Positions 1 through 9,439 of a DNA stretch of 64,000 bases are shown here, piece by piece. Location of the stretch: NCBI GenBank assembly GCA_008330645.1, contig VLTN01000074.1, positions 1 through 64,000 of the forward strand. Direction: 5' to 3'. This DNA comes from Cafeteria roenbergensis. Taxonomy: Eukaryota; Sar; Bigyra; Bicosoecida; Cafeteriaceae. The position numbers and the translations under genes were made by a program. Below the pieces are notes generated by a model. It was not told the DNA's origin. It was given only the letters and a program-made list of their open reading frames with translations, and did not search any database. Within the stretch, counting starts at the first letter, position 1, and every line of letters starts with the position of its first letter.

Positions 1-2
1 CA

Positions 3-3000
3 CGCAGGCAGCAGGACTCGGACCAGGACGACGATGACTCGGACGGTGACGAGGCTGCCGCGACCAGAGGCCCCAACCGGGGAAATGGTGGGCTGATCGG
101 AGGTGCCGGCGCACGTGAAGATTCACTGCCGGTGGATGGCGGAGCAGCCATGGAGGAGGAGAGCCAGCCACCGGAGACTCAGGACGCGTCGGGTGACGAC
201 GAAGACGGGTCGGGGGAGGATGATGATGTCGTTGGTGGAGACTGTGACGGGGCGTCAATGGATGAAGACGCAGTGAGTGCGGAGGAGAGCGAGGCGTCGG
301 GAGGTGAGGACGCGGCGGATGGGAACACTGGCGAACGGCTGGTGGATGGATGCCAAGCTACTGGGAGCCAGACCAGAGGCTCCATGGACTATGGCACAAC
401 GGACGAGGCCAGCGACGAGGGGTCGGAGGACGACGGCGAGGCGAGTGAGGAGGAGGACTGGCAGATGACGGGCGACAGCGCAGCCAGCCAGGACCAAGTC
501 GAGGAGACAATGGACGACGGAGGATGGAGTCCGAGGAGCGAGACGTCAGAGGATGATGGCGCCTCGGTCGAGGAGGAGGACGGGTCGCTGGCGGGCGACA
601 GCGCAGCCAGGGCGGAGCGAGAGGGGTCGACGGTGGACAATGGTGAATCGGGGGAGGTGGAGGATGACCCGGCGGCGGATGATGAGGAGGCGAGTAGGGA
701 GGAGGACGAGTCGGCGGAGGAGACTGGCGCAACTGGCGGAGCGCTGGGTCCATCGGCTGCAAACGCGGCGGGGACCCCGAGTGTAGGACAGGTTCACAGC
801 ACCATGCCGCAGCTCGAGGTGGAGGTGCCGGCGGCGGCAGGAGTCACAGGGCAGTTGGCCGGAGCGAACCGGACAGCGGAGCCACCGACGGGCGAGGAGG
901 GGGACATGGATGCAAGCCACGGATTGGAGGGGGATGACGCGGAGGACATGACGGGAGCGATGGCGGAAGCAGGAGGCAACGAGACGCCACTCTCTGACGG
1001 AGAGAGGGCGTGTGGGGACGGGCGGTGCAAGCGGTGCTCCACCAGCTCTCCGGACAGCCTCGCCAAGGGAGCCTTTCTGAGACACGGATGTCCCTCCAAG
1101 AAGTGGGTGCAGTGGTACATCAAGGCGCTGCTCCGGCAGTGCACCTTCGGCGAGGCCTTTGCCGCGGACAAACTGCGGCAGCGCAAGGCGGTGAGCGATC
1201 ACGTGCCGGTGGCGCTCGAGCCCACCTTGCAGCATGGCACCATGGCAGCGGCGGCGTCCCTGGCGGGTGCTGGGCGCAGAGGCAACGCGGAGGGCCACCC
1301 GACCGTCGAGCAAGCGGCGGGAATAAGGGTGCAGCTCACCACGGTAGCGGCCCTGAAGGCGTATCTGCGGCGCCAAAACGGCACTTCCGCCAAGGACCTG
1401 GCGAAGAGCATGGCGTCGGCGGGCACCGTCGCGCAGGACTGGGAGACGCTGGAGGCATTGGTGGACCTGCACCCGAGCGAGGAGGAGGTGGTAGACGGCA
1501 CGGTGGAGGGAGAAGCGCCGGACCTCACCGACTCCGAGCTTCGGGAAATGGTGTCGGCAGCGATCCAGTCGATGCCGCACAAGAAGGCCGTGGGCCCGGA
1601 CGGCATGGTCGCGAAGCAGCTGGAGAACATCGCCGAGAAGGACCTGGATGCGCTCGTGTCATTTGTCCGAAGGGCGCTGAGGAACGACCTCTCTGCCGAG
1701 GAGCGCAGGGTCCTCGGGTCGTCAACCCTGATGGCGATCCCCAAGGGCAACGGCAAGATCAGGCCGGTGGCCATGGTCTCGGGCCTGGGCAAGCTGGTGG
1801 GCAAGGTGGTGAACACCATCCTGGGGAAGCACGGACTGCTGGACCAGCTGCGCTTCCAGTTCCTGGGCTGCCGAGACGGGTCGTGCAGGCTGGTCCATGC
1901 TGTCCGCACCGCGTTCGAGGAGGGAGAGATCAGAACGGTGGTGGTAGCGTTGGACATGGCCAACGCCTACAACTCCGTCTCCAGGCGCGCGATGATCGAG
2001 GAGGTGCGGCGGTTGGACGAGAAGCTCGTGCCGGCGGTGCTGGCGCTGTACGGCTCGTCCAGCCCGCTCCTCTTTGCCACGGACGAGGGCGAGGTCTTTG
2101 AGCTGGAGTCCAACAGGGGCGTGCGTCAAGGCGACCCGGCAGCGGGCGCACTGTTTGCGATCGCAGTGCACCCCCTGGTGGACGAGGTGAGGCGCGCCTT
2201 CCCAGATGTGCTCATCTTGCAGATGGCCGACGACACGACGCTCGTGGGCCCGAGGAGGAGCGCCTTCAAGGCAGCCCAGATGCTGGCCGAGCGGCTCAGC
2301 ACGGTGGGGCTGCGGATGAACGCCGACAAGACCCAGGTGCTGTGCAAGCGAGGACAGCTCGAGAGAACCAAAGCCAGAATTCGGCGGGAGATGAAGCGGA
2401 GTAGGGACGATCCAGGGTCCCCACCCTCGGTGCTGGAGGGGTGCCACCTCACCGAACGGAGCGTGGCGGTGCTGCAGTGTCCTGTGGGGGAGGAACTCCC
2501 GCCGGAGGTGGCACTTGAGCACTCGATGAAGCGACTGGAGAAGGAGTTCGGGCCGGCCGCGGAGCGCCTGCTCGCGGGCATCGAGGTCTGCGGGCTCAAG
2601 CGGGCGCACCACCTGCTGCTGTCGGTGGTGGGCCAGAAGTTCAGCTACCTGCACAGAGCAGCGGGTGCGGCGGCGGGCCAGGAGCTGGCGGTGTTCCATG
2701 CGGCGCTGCTGGCCAACCTGTCAGCGGTGGCGCACAAGACGGAGCTGGATGCGATCGGCCACGCGCTCTCGGACGAGATGTGCACGGTGACCGAGGACGG
2801 CTTCCGTGAGGCCATGTCCAAGGCCATCGAGGCGCTTGTTCGGGGGCTGCCGGACGAGCACGCAAGGCGGGAGGCGTGGTGGGCGCTCCTGGGCCGGGAA
2901 GCCGACGGTGTGACTCGGCTCGCATCGGCAGCGTCCAACCCGGCCTTGAAGAAGGGAGGCTACGCTCAGATGAGGCTGGCAAAGATGCTGAGCAAGGGCT

Positions 3001-3518
3001 GCAAAGCCGGGGGCATGGGCCTGCCTGGCGTGGCGCAGTTCCGCTTCGAGGCGACAGCGGGCTTCATCGAGGCCGTTCGGGACATGCGGAAAGGGCGGTT
3101 CGAGATGGCACCACCGCCGGAGGAGGCCCTCGACGGACCCGGCACTGGTGGAGGCGGAGGCGAAGCGGCGTCGGGGAGTGGTGCCGGAGCGGGACCAGCC
3201 AACGCCGGCGAGGCGGAAGCGGAGGATGAGTCGGGTGCGGCGGCTGCTGCAGCGGGCGGCACGCCGTGGGTGGACCACCCGGCGGTCGGAGAGAGCGAGT
3301 CCAAGGAGGACTGCGAGGAGGGGCCGGCGCACGGGCAGCAGCTTGCAGGTACGCTGGACGGCTGGCTCGTCAGCGGTACGGGGGGAGCGGCTGAACCGGG
3401 GGCATCAGCCAACACCGACAAGCGGAGGCCAGACGGTCGGCGGAGGTGCGGCTGCCGCCAGCGCGGCGGGAGCGGCGACCGAGATGACGACGAGCGGCGG
3501 CGGCGCAGCGGCAGCTAG
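3..3518 (+). CDS. LINE reverse transcriptase ORF (5' partial)
   Basis: Reverse transcriptase of a non-LTR retrotransposon, which would copy element RNA at a nicked target. The frame is open from base 3, so the start lies upstream; the first in-frame ATG is at 150. The N-terminal third is Asp/Glu-rich and low complexity. A Cys/His cluster (CGDGRCKRC then HGC) lies near 1012-1090. The RT core follows: KAVGPDG near 1586, a catalytic block VALDMANAYNS near 1945, GVRQGDP near 2118, and the active-site box QMADD near 2220. Most LINEs have YADD there, so Met replaces Tyr. Downstream, GGMGLPGVAQFRFEA near 3012 matches the GGLGL block that follows RT in many algal and plant LINEs. The end (3400-3518) is probably out of frame: the neighbouring +1 frame there continues as sensible sequence into the REL domain, suggesting one broken polyprotein. 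Likely a decayed copy. Confidence 0.85.
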   Translation, partial: RRQQDSDQDDDDSDGDEAAATRGPNRGNGGLIGGAGAREDSLPVDGGAAMEEESQPPETQDASGDDEDGSGEDDDVVGGDCDGASMDEDAVSAEESEASGGEDAADGNTGERLVDGCQATGSQTRGSMDYGTTDEASDEGSEDDGEASEEEDWQMTGDSAASQDQVEETMDDGGWSPRSETSEDDGASVEEEDGSLAGDSAARAEREGSTVDNGESGEVEDDPAADDEEASREEDESAEETGATGGALGPSAANAAGTPSVGQVHSTMPQLEVEVPAAAGVTGQLAGANRTAEPPTGEEGDMDASHGLEGDDAEDMTGAMAEAGGNETPLSDGERACGDGRCKRCSTSSPDSLAKGAFLRHGCPSKKWVQWYIKALLRQCTFGEAFAADKLRQRKAVSDHVPVALEPTLQHGTMAAAASLAGAGRRGNAEGHPTVEQAAGIRVQLTTVAALKAYLRRQNGTSAKDLAKSMASAGTVAQDWETLEALVDLHPSEEEVVDGTVEGEAPDLTDSELREMVSAAIQSMPHKKAVGPDGMVAKQLENIAEKDLDALVSFVRRALRNDLSAEERRVLGSSTLMAIPKGNGKIRPVAMVSGLGKLVGKVVNTILGKHGLLDQLRFQFLGCRDGSCRLVHAVRTAFEEGEIRTVVVALDMANAYNSVSRRAMIEEVRRLDEKLVPAVLALYGSSSPLLFATDEGEVFELESNRGVRQGDPAAGALFAIAVHPLVDEVRRAFPDVLILQMADDTTLVGPRRSAFKAAQMLAERLSTVGLRMNADKTQVLCKRGQLERTKARIRREMKRSRDDPGSPPSVLEGCHLTERSVAVLQCPVGEELPPEVALEHSMKRLEKEFGPAAERLLAGIEVCGLKRAHHLLLSVVGQKFSYLHRAAGAAAGQELAVFHAALLANLSAVAHKTELDAIGHALSDEMCTVTEDGFREAMSKAIEALVRGLPDEHARREAWWALLGREADGVTRLASAASNPALKKGGYAQMRLAKMLSKGCKAGGMGLPGVAQFRFEATAGFIEAVRDMRKGRFEMAPPPEEALDGPGTGGGGGEAASGSGAGAGPANAGEAEAEDESGAAAAAAGGTPWVDHPAVGESESKEDCEEGPAHGQQLAGTLDGWLVSGTGGAAEPGASANTDKRRPDGRRRCGCRQRGGSGDRDDDERRRRSGS

Positions 3519-5267
3519 TGCGGCTGGCGCTCCAACCGGCCAAGAGACATCTGATGCCGCACAGCCGAGAGCGGATGCGGCACAGGTCTACTCGGTCAGG
3601 CGAACGCCGGCGATCGGGTTGGCCAGGGACGGACCCGACGCGGACGCGGACGGCAACGACCCCAACTGGAAGGGCATCTCGCTCAAGAAACTCGTGAGGA
3701 GCTCGCTGAAGCGCTCAGACCGCAGCGATGCGACCAAGGAGGTGGGCGACATCCTGCTGCGATGCGAGGAGGTCGCCAAGGGAGCCTACCGGGACTACGA
3801 GCGGGACAGCAAGGAGTACAAGGACGCCTGCACCGAGGCACGGTACTTCAGGCCGGACAAGGACTGCGTCGTGGGCAAGGAGGCCGACCTTCATGACGCC
3901 AGGGTGAAGAAGCGCTACCAGCTGGCGCACGTGTGGAGGTCGGACATCGCGGGGGCTGTCGAGGGCCTGGAAGAGCTGCGCGCCGAGATCGAGGAGCTGG
4001 CGCTGGAGGCGATGATGGAGCTCAGATCTGACGACGAGTCGTCGGATGACATGGAGGCAACTGCAAACCTGGTGGAGGAGTTCATCAGGGCATGCAAGGG
4101 AGCCCGCTGCCTGGCCGCAGCGACAGGGTTCGAGGGCTTCTTGCCCGACACCCTGGGTAAGCTGCCGGGCGAGCTGAAGGCCAAGCTCCGCAAGTGCCTG
4201 TACGGCGACGGGGTGACAGCGCGGGCGAACGAGCAGACCGAGGCGCCCTGGCAGCGCAAGATGGTGCTGCACCACGATGACATGCTGCGCATCAAGCACG
4301 AGTGCGCCTTCCTGCGCCGGCTGGCCAAGGCGCGCAGGGCCTGCACAGCACGCTGCAGGGCCGAGGCGCTGGCCAAGGGCACGACGGAGAAGCGTGTCGC
4401 CAACATCGACGACCCGGCCATGTTCCGCGTCATGAGCGACCTGGTCGCGTTCCGGGAGGCATGCGTGCCGGGAACACACTACTGGCTCCGCAACACGATG
4501 ATGGGACCCCGCGGGCTCACGGACGAGGAGTTTGCGGTGGTGGAACGCTACCGCATCGGAGCCTCCGAGGCCGACCACGTGGTGCCGGACGGCGTGTCGA
4601 TCAACTGCGCGTGCATGCAGCGAGACACCACCGCGAGAGGCACCGTCCACATCGGCGGGGTCTCCGGCGTGGCACACCACCTGGCGCGTTGCCGCTGCGG
4701 CAAGGGCTCCACCATCCGGGCGCACAACGACGTCCGCGACGTCCTGCACGCGGCGGTGCGCTCGGCGGGGCTGCAGTCGGTGGTGGAGCCCTCCAGCTGG
4801 CAGGACGGTCAGGCGCGCTTCGGGTCCCAGCCGGGTCCAGCGAGGCCGCGCGCAAGCGACCGGACCTGCGGGTGCACGTCGACTTCGAGACCACCCGTCT
4901 CGTCGACGTGCAGATCACCTCGGCGGTGAGCAAGTCCTACGTGACGCAGGGCCTGCAGAACATGGACGCCTTTCTCGAGCGCCGTGAGAATGACAAGATG
5001 AGGGAGTACAAGAAGAGCTCAGCTACAAAGGACAACATGAGCTCCATTGTGCCCTTCGTCATCACGACCACGGGACGCATGGGACCGGCGGCCTTCGCCT
5101 TCCTCAAGAAGGTGGCGGACACGGCCTTCGGCGACCGGCCGAGGGAGCGTGCGCGCTGGGCCTTCCGCTGGCTGTCGAGGCTGAACGAGGTCATCGCCAA
5201 GGGACTGGCGACCCAGCTGATCGGGCAGACGCAGTACCTGCGACAGCAGGTGGAGCGTTTGCGGTGA
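3400..5267 (+). pseudogene. REL endonuclease domain of the LINE, copy 1 (frameshifted)
   Basis: This is the C-terminal restriction-like endonuclease part of the same LINE, in the +1 frame relative to the RT ORF. The first stretch is Ala/Gly-rich, then helical charged sequence, then a zinc-knuckle and nuclease region: CAC near 4609, HH and CRC near 4675-4700, IRAHNDV near 4717, and a PD...DV nuclease core (KRPDLRVH then LVDVQIT). Near 4828-4838 this copy reads one G fewer than copies 2 and 3, which throws the frame so that it stops at 4929. The original frame resumes and ends at 5267. The Cys-His knuckle followed by RHN-like and PD-D motifs is typical of REL LINEs of the R2/NeSL/CRE type; the clade is not resolved. 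At least one clear 1-nt lesion makes this copy inactive as it stands. Confidence 0.75.
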
Positions 5268-5448
5268 GCAGGGGCGGCTGAGTGGCGACTCGAGGCAGTG
5301 TGATGGCAGGGATCTGGGCTTGGGACTTGGGATTGTGGGTTTGGCGCGGTTTGTGACTCATTGGTGATGGAGTTGCTGGATTGGTGATTGGTGAGTCTGT
5401 GAATCGAGTGTGTGGTATGGTTACGCGAGTTTTCGACCCCCCCCAACG

Positions 5449-6762
5449 ATGTTCACGGGCCTGGAAGAGCTGCGCGCCGAGATCGAGGAGCTGGCGCTGG
5501 AGGCGATGATGGAGCTCGGATCTGACGACGAGTCGTCGGATGACATGGAGGCAACTGCAAACCTGGTGGAGGAGTTCATCAGGGCCTGCAAGGGAGCCCG
5601 CTGCCTGGCCGCAGCGACAGGGTTCGAGGGCTTCTTGCCCGACACCCTGGGTAAGCTGCCGGGCGAGCTGAAGGCCAAGCTCCGCAAGTGCCTGTACGGC
5701 GACGGGGTGACGGCGCGGGCGAACGAGCAGACCGAGGCGCCCTGGCAGCGCAAGATGGTGCTGCACCACGACGACATGCTGCGCATCAAGCACGAGTGTG
5801 TCTTCCTGCGCCGTCTGGCCAAGGCGCGCAGGGCCTGCACAGCACGCTGCAGGGCCGAGGCGCTGGCCAAGGGCACGCCGGAGAAGCGTGTCGCCAACAT
5901 CGACGACCCGGCCATGCTGCGCGTCATGAGCGACCTGGTCGCGTTCCGAGAGGCGTGCGTGCCGGGAACGCACTACTGGCTCCGCAACACGATGATGGGA
6001 CCCCGCGGGCTCACAGACGAGGAGTTCGCGGTGGTCACCCGCTACCGCATCGGAGCCTCCGAGGCCGACCACGTGGTGCCGGACGGCGTGTCGATCAACT
6101 GCGCGTGCGTGCAGCGGGACACCACCGCGAGAGGCACCGTCCACATCGGCGGGGTCTCGGGCGTGGCACATCACCTGGCGCGCTGCCGCTGCGGCAAGGG
6201 CTCCACCATCCGGGCGCACAACGACGTCCGCGACGTCCTGCACGCGGCGGTGCGCTCGGCGGGACTACAGTCGGTGGTGGAGCCCTCCAGCTGGCAGGAC
6301 GGGCAGACGCGCTTCGGGTCCCAGCCGGGGTCCAGCGAGGCCGCGCGCAAGCGACCGGACCTGCGGGTGCACGTCGACTTCGAGACCACCTGTCTCGTCG
6401 ACGTGCAGATCACCTCGGCGGTGAGCAAGTCCTACGTGACGCAGGGCCTGCAGAACATGGACGCCTTTCTCGAGCGCCGTGAGAATGACAAGATGAGGGA
6501 GTACAAGAAGAGCTCAGCTACAAAGGACAACTTGAGCTCCATTGTGCCCTTCGTCATCACGACCACGGGACGCATGGGACCGGCGGCCTTCGCCTTCCTC
6601 AAGAAGGTGGCGGACACGGCCTTCGGTGACCGGCCGAGGGAGCGTGCGCGCTGGGCCTTCCGCTGGCTGTCGAGGCTGAACGAGGTCATCGCCAAGGGAC
6701 TGGCGACCCAGCTGATCGGGCAGACGCAGTACCTGCGACAGCAGGTGGAGCGTATGCGGTGA
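5449..6762 (+). CDS. REL endonuclease domain, copy 2 (5'-truncated element, intact frame)
   Basis: Second copy of the REL region, head to tail behind copy 1. It lacks all RT sequence and begins at the GLEELRAEIEELALEAMM segment. The only in-frame ATG upstream of the homology is inside the junction word (aacgATGttca), so the insertion junction supplies a start codon and gives a 437-codon frame. The zinc-knuckle (CAC ... HH ... CRC), RAHNDV, KRPDL and LVDVQIT motifs are all intact, and the G missing from copy 1 is present. The ORF ends QQVERMR-stop at 6762. It is very close to copy 3 and slightly more distant from copy 1. Whether it is expressed is unknown. It could act in trans as an endonuclease or simply be a recent dead-on-arrival insertion. 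Confidence 0.7.
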   Translation: MFTGLEELRAEIEELALEAMMELGSDDESSDDMEATANLVEEFIRACKGARCLAAATGFEGFLPDTLGKLPGELKAKLRKCLYGDGVTARANEQTEAPWQRKMVLHHDDMLRIKHECVFLRRLAKARRACTARCRAEALAKGTPEKRVANIDDPAMLRVMSDLVAFREACVPGTHYWLRNTMMGPRGLTDEEFAVVTRYRIGASEADHVVPDGVSINCACVQRDTTARGTVHIGGVSGVAHHLARCRCGKGSTIRAHNDVRDVLHAAVRSAGLQSVVEPSSWQDGQTRFGSQPGSSEAARKRPDLRVHVDFETTCLVDVQITSAVSKSYVTQGLQNMDAFLERRENDKMREYKKSSATKDNLSSIVPFVITTTGRMGPAAFAFLKKVADTAFGDRPRERARWAFRWLSRLNEVIAKGLATQLIGQTQYLRQQVERMR

Positions 6763-6951
6763 GCAGGGGCGGCTGAGTGGCGACTCGAGGCAGTGTGATG
6801 GCAGGGATCTGGGACTTGAGACTTGGGATTGTGGGTTTGGCGCGGTTTGTGATTCATCGGTGATGGAGTTGCTGGATTGGTGATTGGTGAGTCTGTGAAT
6901 CGAGTGTGTGGCATGGTTACGCGAGTTTTCGACCCCCCCCAACGATGTTCA
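5456..6951 (+). mobile_element. REL-type LINE, copy 2 (5'-truncated)
   Basis: Begins directly after the junction word of copy 1 and ends with the same tail: C8 at 6933-6940, then AACGATGTTCA at 6941-6951. It contains only the REL region and 3' tail. Confidence 0.75.
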
Positions 6952-8473
6952 GTCAACCTAACCTATATTTCGCGGTGTTGTCGAGGGCCTGGAAGAGCTG
7001 CGCGCCGAGATCGAGGAGCTGGCGCTGGAGGCGATGATGGAGCTGACGACGAGTTCTCGGTTGACATGGAGGCAACTGCAAACCTGGTGGAGGAGTTCAT
7101 CAGGGCCTGCAAGGGAGCCCGCTGCCTGGCCGCAGCGACAGGGTTCGAGGGCTTCTTGCCCGACACCCTGGGTAAGCTGCCGGGCGAGCTGAAGGCCAAG
7201 CTCCGCAAGTGCCTGTACGGCGACGGGGTGACGGCGCGGGCGAACGAGCAGACCGAGGCGCCCTGGCAGCGCAAGTTGATGCTGCACCACGACGACATGC
7301 TGCGCATCAAGCACGAGTGTGTCTTCCTGCGCCGTCTGGCCAAGGCGCGCAGGGCCTGCACAGCACGCTGCAGGGCCGAGGCGCTGGCCAAGGGCACGCC
7401 GGAGAAGCGTGTCGCCAACATCGACGACCCGGCCATGCTGCGCGTCATGAGCGACCTGGTCGCGTTCCGAGAGGCGTGCGTGCCGGGAACGCACTACTGG
7501 CTCCGCAACACGATGATGGGGCCCCGCGGGCTCACAGACGAGGAGTTCGCGGTGGTCACCCGCTACCGCATCGGAGCCTCCGAGGCCGACCACGTGGTGC
7601 CGGACGGCGTGTCGATCAACTGCGCGTGCGTGCAGGGGGACACCACGGCGAGAGGCACCGTCCACATCGGCGGGGTCTCGGGCGTGGCACATCACCTGGC
7701 GCGCTGCCGCTGCGGCAAGGGCTCCACCATCCGGGCGCACAACGACGTCCGCGACGTCCTGCACGCGGCGGTGCGCTCGGCGGGACTACAGTCGGTGGTG
7801 GAGCCCTCCAGCTGGCAGGACGGGCAGACGCGCTTCGGGTCCCAGCCGGGGTCCAGCGAGGCCGCGCGCAAGCGACCGGACCTGCGGGTGCACGTCGACT
7901 TCGAGACCACCTGTCTCGTCGACGTGCAGATCACCTCGGCGGTGAGCAAGTCCTACGTGACGCAGGGCCTGCAGAACATGGACGCCTTTCTCGAGCGCCG
8001 TGAGAATGACAAGATGAGGGAGTACAAGAAGAGCTCAGCTACAAAGGACAACTTGAGCTCCATTGTGCCCTTCGTCATCACGACCACGGGACGCATGGGA
8101 CCGGCGGCCTTCGCCTTCCTCAAGAAGGTGGCGGACACGGCCTTCGGTGACCGGCCGAGGGAACGTGCGCGCTGGGCCTTCCGCTGGCTGTCGAGGCTGA
8201 ACGAGGTCATCGCCAAGGGACTGGCGACCCAGCTGATCGGGCAGACGCAGTACCTGCGGCAGCAGGTGGAGCGTATGCGGTGAGCAGGGGCGGCTGATTG
8301 GCGACTCGAGGCAGTGTGATGGCAGGGATCTGGGATTTGAGACTTGGGATTGTGGGTTTGGCGCGGTTTGTGATTCATCGGTGATGGAGTTGCTGGATTG
8401 GTGATTGGTGAGTCTGTGAATCGAGTGTGTGGCATGGTTTTGCGAGCTTTTGACCCCCCCCAACGATGTTCAC
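6952..8473 (+). mobile_element. REL-type LINE, copy 3 (5'-truncated)
   Basis: Follows copy 2 after a short AT-richer filler at about 6952-6980. It ends in C9 (8454-8462) and AACGATGTTCA (8463-8473). It contains the REL region and 3' tail only. Confidence 0.75.
7066..8283 (+). CDS. REL endonuclease domain, copy 3 (5'-truncated)
   Basis: Third head-to-tail copy of the REL region. Homology resumes at about 6974 after a 20-odd-base filler that follows the junction word. The start region has a net 7-base deletion relative to copy 2 (around 7043-7060), which puts the first part out of frame. The REL frame is open from MEATANLV at 7066 to the stop at 8283. The zinc-knuckle, RAHNDV, KRPDL and LVDVQIT motifs are intact. 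It differs from copy 2 at only scattered bases over more than 1 kb, so it is recent. Its 5' breakpoint is within a few bases of that of copy 2, which is odd if the two were independent random truncations. Confidence 0.65.
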   Translation: MEATANLVEEFIRACKGARCLAAATGFEGFLPDTLGKLPGELKAKLRKCLYGDGVTARANEQTEAPWQRKLMLHHDDMLRIKHECVFLRRLAKARRACTARCRAEALAKGTPEKRVANIDDPAMLRVMSDLVAFREACVPGTHYWLRNTMMGPRGLTDEEFAVVTRYRIGASEADHVVPDGVSINCACVQGDTTARGTVHIGGVSGVAHHLARCRCGKGSTIRAHNDVRDVLHAAVRSAGLQSVVEPSSWQDGQTRFGSQPGSSEAARKRPDLRVHVDFETTCLVDVQITSAVSKSYVTQGLQNMDAFLERRENDKMREYKKSSATKDNLSSIVPFVITTTGRMGPAAFAFLKKVADTAFGDRPRERARWAFRWLSRLNEVIAKGLATQLIGQTQYLRQQVERMR

Positions 8474-9439
8474 ACCGCCGACGACGCGTGGGCCGTCTCT
8501 CCCCTATTGGCCTTATGGTCCGGAGACTCGATCCAAGTCACCCCGGCCTTCCGCGTGTATGCTGACGCCGCGGAGCGGACAGGGCTCACTCTCCCCTTCG
8601 GGAAAACGGCAGCGGCCACAATCTCGACAGCATTCCTGTACGTCGGAGCGGCCCGGCCCCAGCGGTTCGCGACCGCCACCGTGGCTTCCTACTACCACAA
8701 CGTCATCCGCCTGGCCCGCCTCATGTTGATGGAGCCAGACGCGGCGACCTCGCGCCTGGTGGGCTCCCTCGTAACTAAGCGCATCCAGAGGTGGGGACGC
8801 CCCACCATCGACAAAAGAGGCGTGTTCTCCCGGGGAGACGTTGTCCGCGCCATCAGCCTCGCCACCGTGGACCCCGCGGTGGCCGCAGCCACAGCTGCGT
8901 GCTGGGACGCTGTGTCCCGGGCCGGGTCCCTGCTTACCCGCCAGTCCCCGGGCTCTCGCAGCGACCCGACGCCGCGAGCGCAGGCCAGAGTCCTCAAGCG
9001 CAGGCCCTTTCTCGTCGTGGAACTCCAAGTCTTCGAGAAGATGTCCAAGTCGTGGGAGCGCCTCCTCTTCGATACCGACCCCTCTTCCCCACAATACAAT
9101 CCCACAGCCGTGGGAGCCGCAGCCGCCATCGAGAGGCTCATGGCCGAGCGCCGGCCCCCCTCCGAGCCCCTCTGGCGAAAGCGAGACGGCACGCACGTCG
9201 TTCCTTCCGATCTGGTGGCCGCCCTCCAGGCGGCTAACCCTCACCTGCGCATGTGCCGCATTACCCCGCACAGCTTCCGAATCTCGGCTGCTAGCTGGCT
9301 TGTGAACCAAGCCCACGTCAGCCGGGAGCGCGTCGCGGCCCTTGGCCGCTGGCACGGCCCGAAAACTCTTGACACCTACATCCGAGTGAACACCGTCGTC
9401 CCGGAGTTCACCCGACTGGATCGCTCTGCGATGCCCTGA
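8474..9439 (+). CDS. Tyrosine recombinase (5'-truncated, no ATG)
   Basis: A tyrosine recombinase/integrase would cut and rejoin DNA through a Tyr-DNA intermediate. C-terminal catalytic motifs are visible: a candidate first Arg in VSRAGSLL near 8917, the HSFR box near 9268 (HxxR), GRWHG near 9343, and the nucleophile Tyr in TYIRV near 9379. The order and spacing fit DIRS/Crypton-type recombinases better than bacterial XerC. The frame is open leftward into the tail of LINE copy 3 without any ATG near the natural N-terminus; the first in-frame Met is far inside (near 8723). The segment therefore starts abruptly at the LINE junction and lacks its true N-terminus. It is followed at 9808-9956 by the LINE tail, so it looks like a 5'-truncated retro-insertion. 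The catalytic core appears complete. Confidence 0.7.
   Translation, partial: TADDAWAVSPLLALWSGDSIQVTPAFRVYADAAERTGLTLPFGKTAAATISTAFLYVGAARPQRFATATVASYYHNVIRLARLMLMEPDAATSRLVGSLVTKRIQRWGRPTIDKRGVFSRGDVVRAISLATVDPAVAAATAACWDAVSRAGSLLTRQSPGSRSDPTPRAQARVLKRRPFLVVELQVFEKMSKSWERLLFDTDPSSPQYNPTAVGAAAAIERLMAERRPPSEPLWRKRDGTHVVPSDLVAALQAANPHLRMCRITPHSFRISAASWLVNQAHVSRERVAALGRWHGPKTLDTYIRVNTVVPEFTRLDRSAMP

Larger units (their letters stand above)
1..5455 (+). mobile_element. REL-type LINE, copy 1 (longest, 5' end outside window)
   Basis: RT plus REL coding sequence followed by a non-coding 3' tail (5268-5444) that ends in eight C residues and then AACGATGTTCA at 5445-5455. The RT type, the downstream REL and the absence of LTRs support a non-LTR element. 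The 11-base word recurs at the end of every other copy and probably reflects the insertion target or its duplication. Confidence 0.75.
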
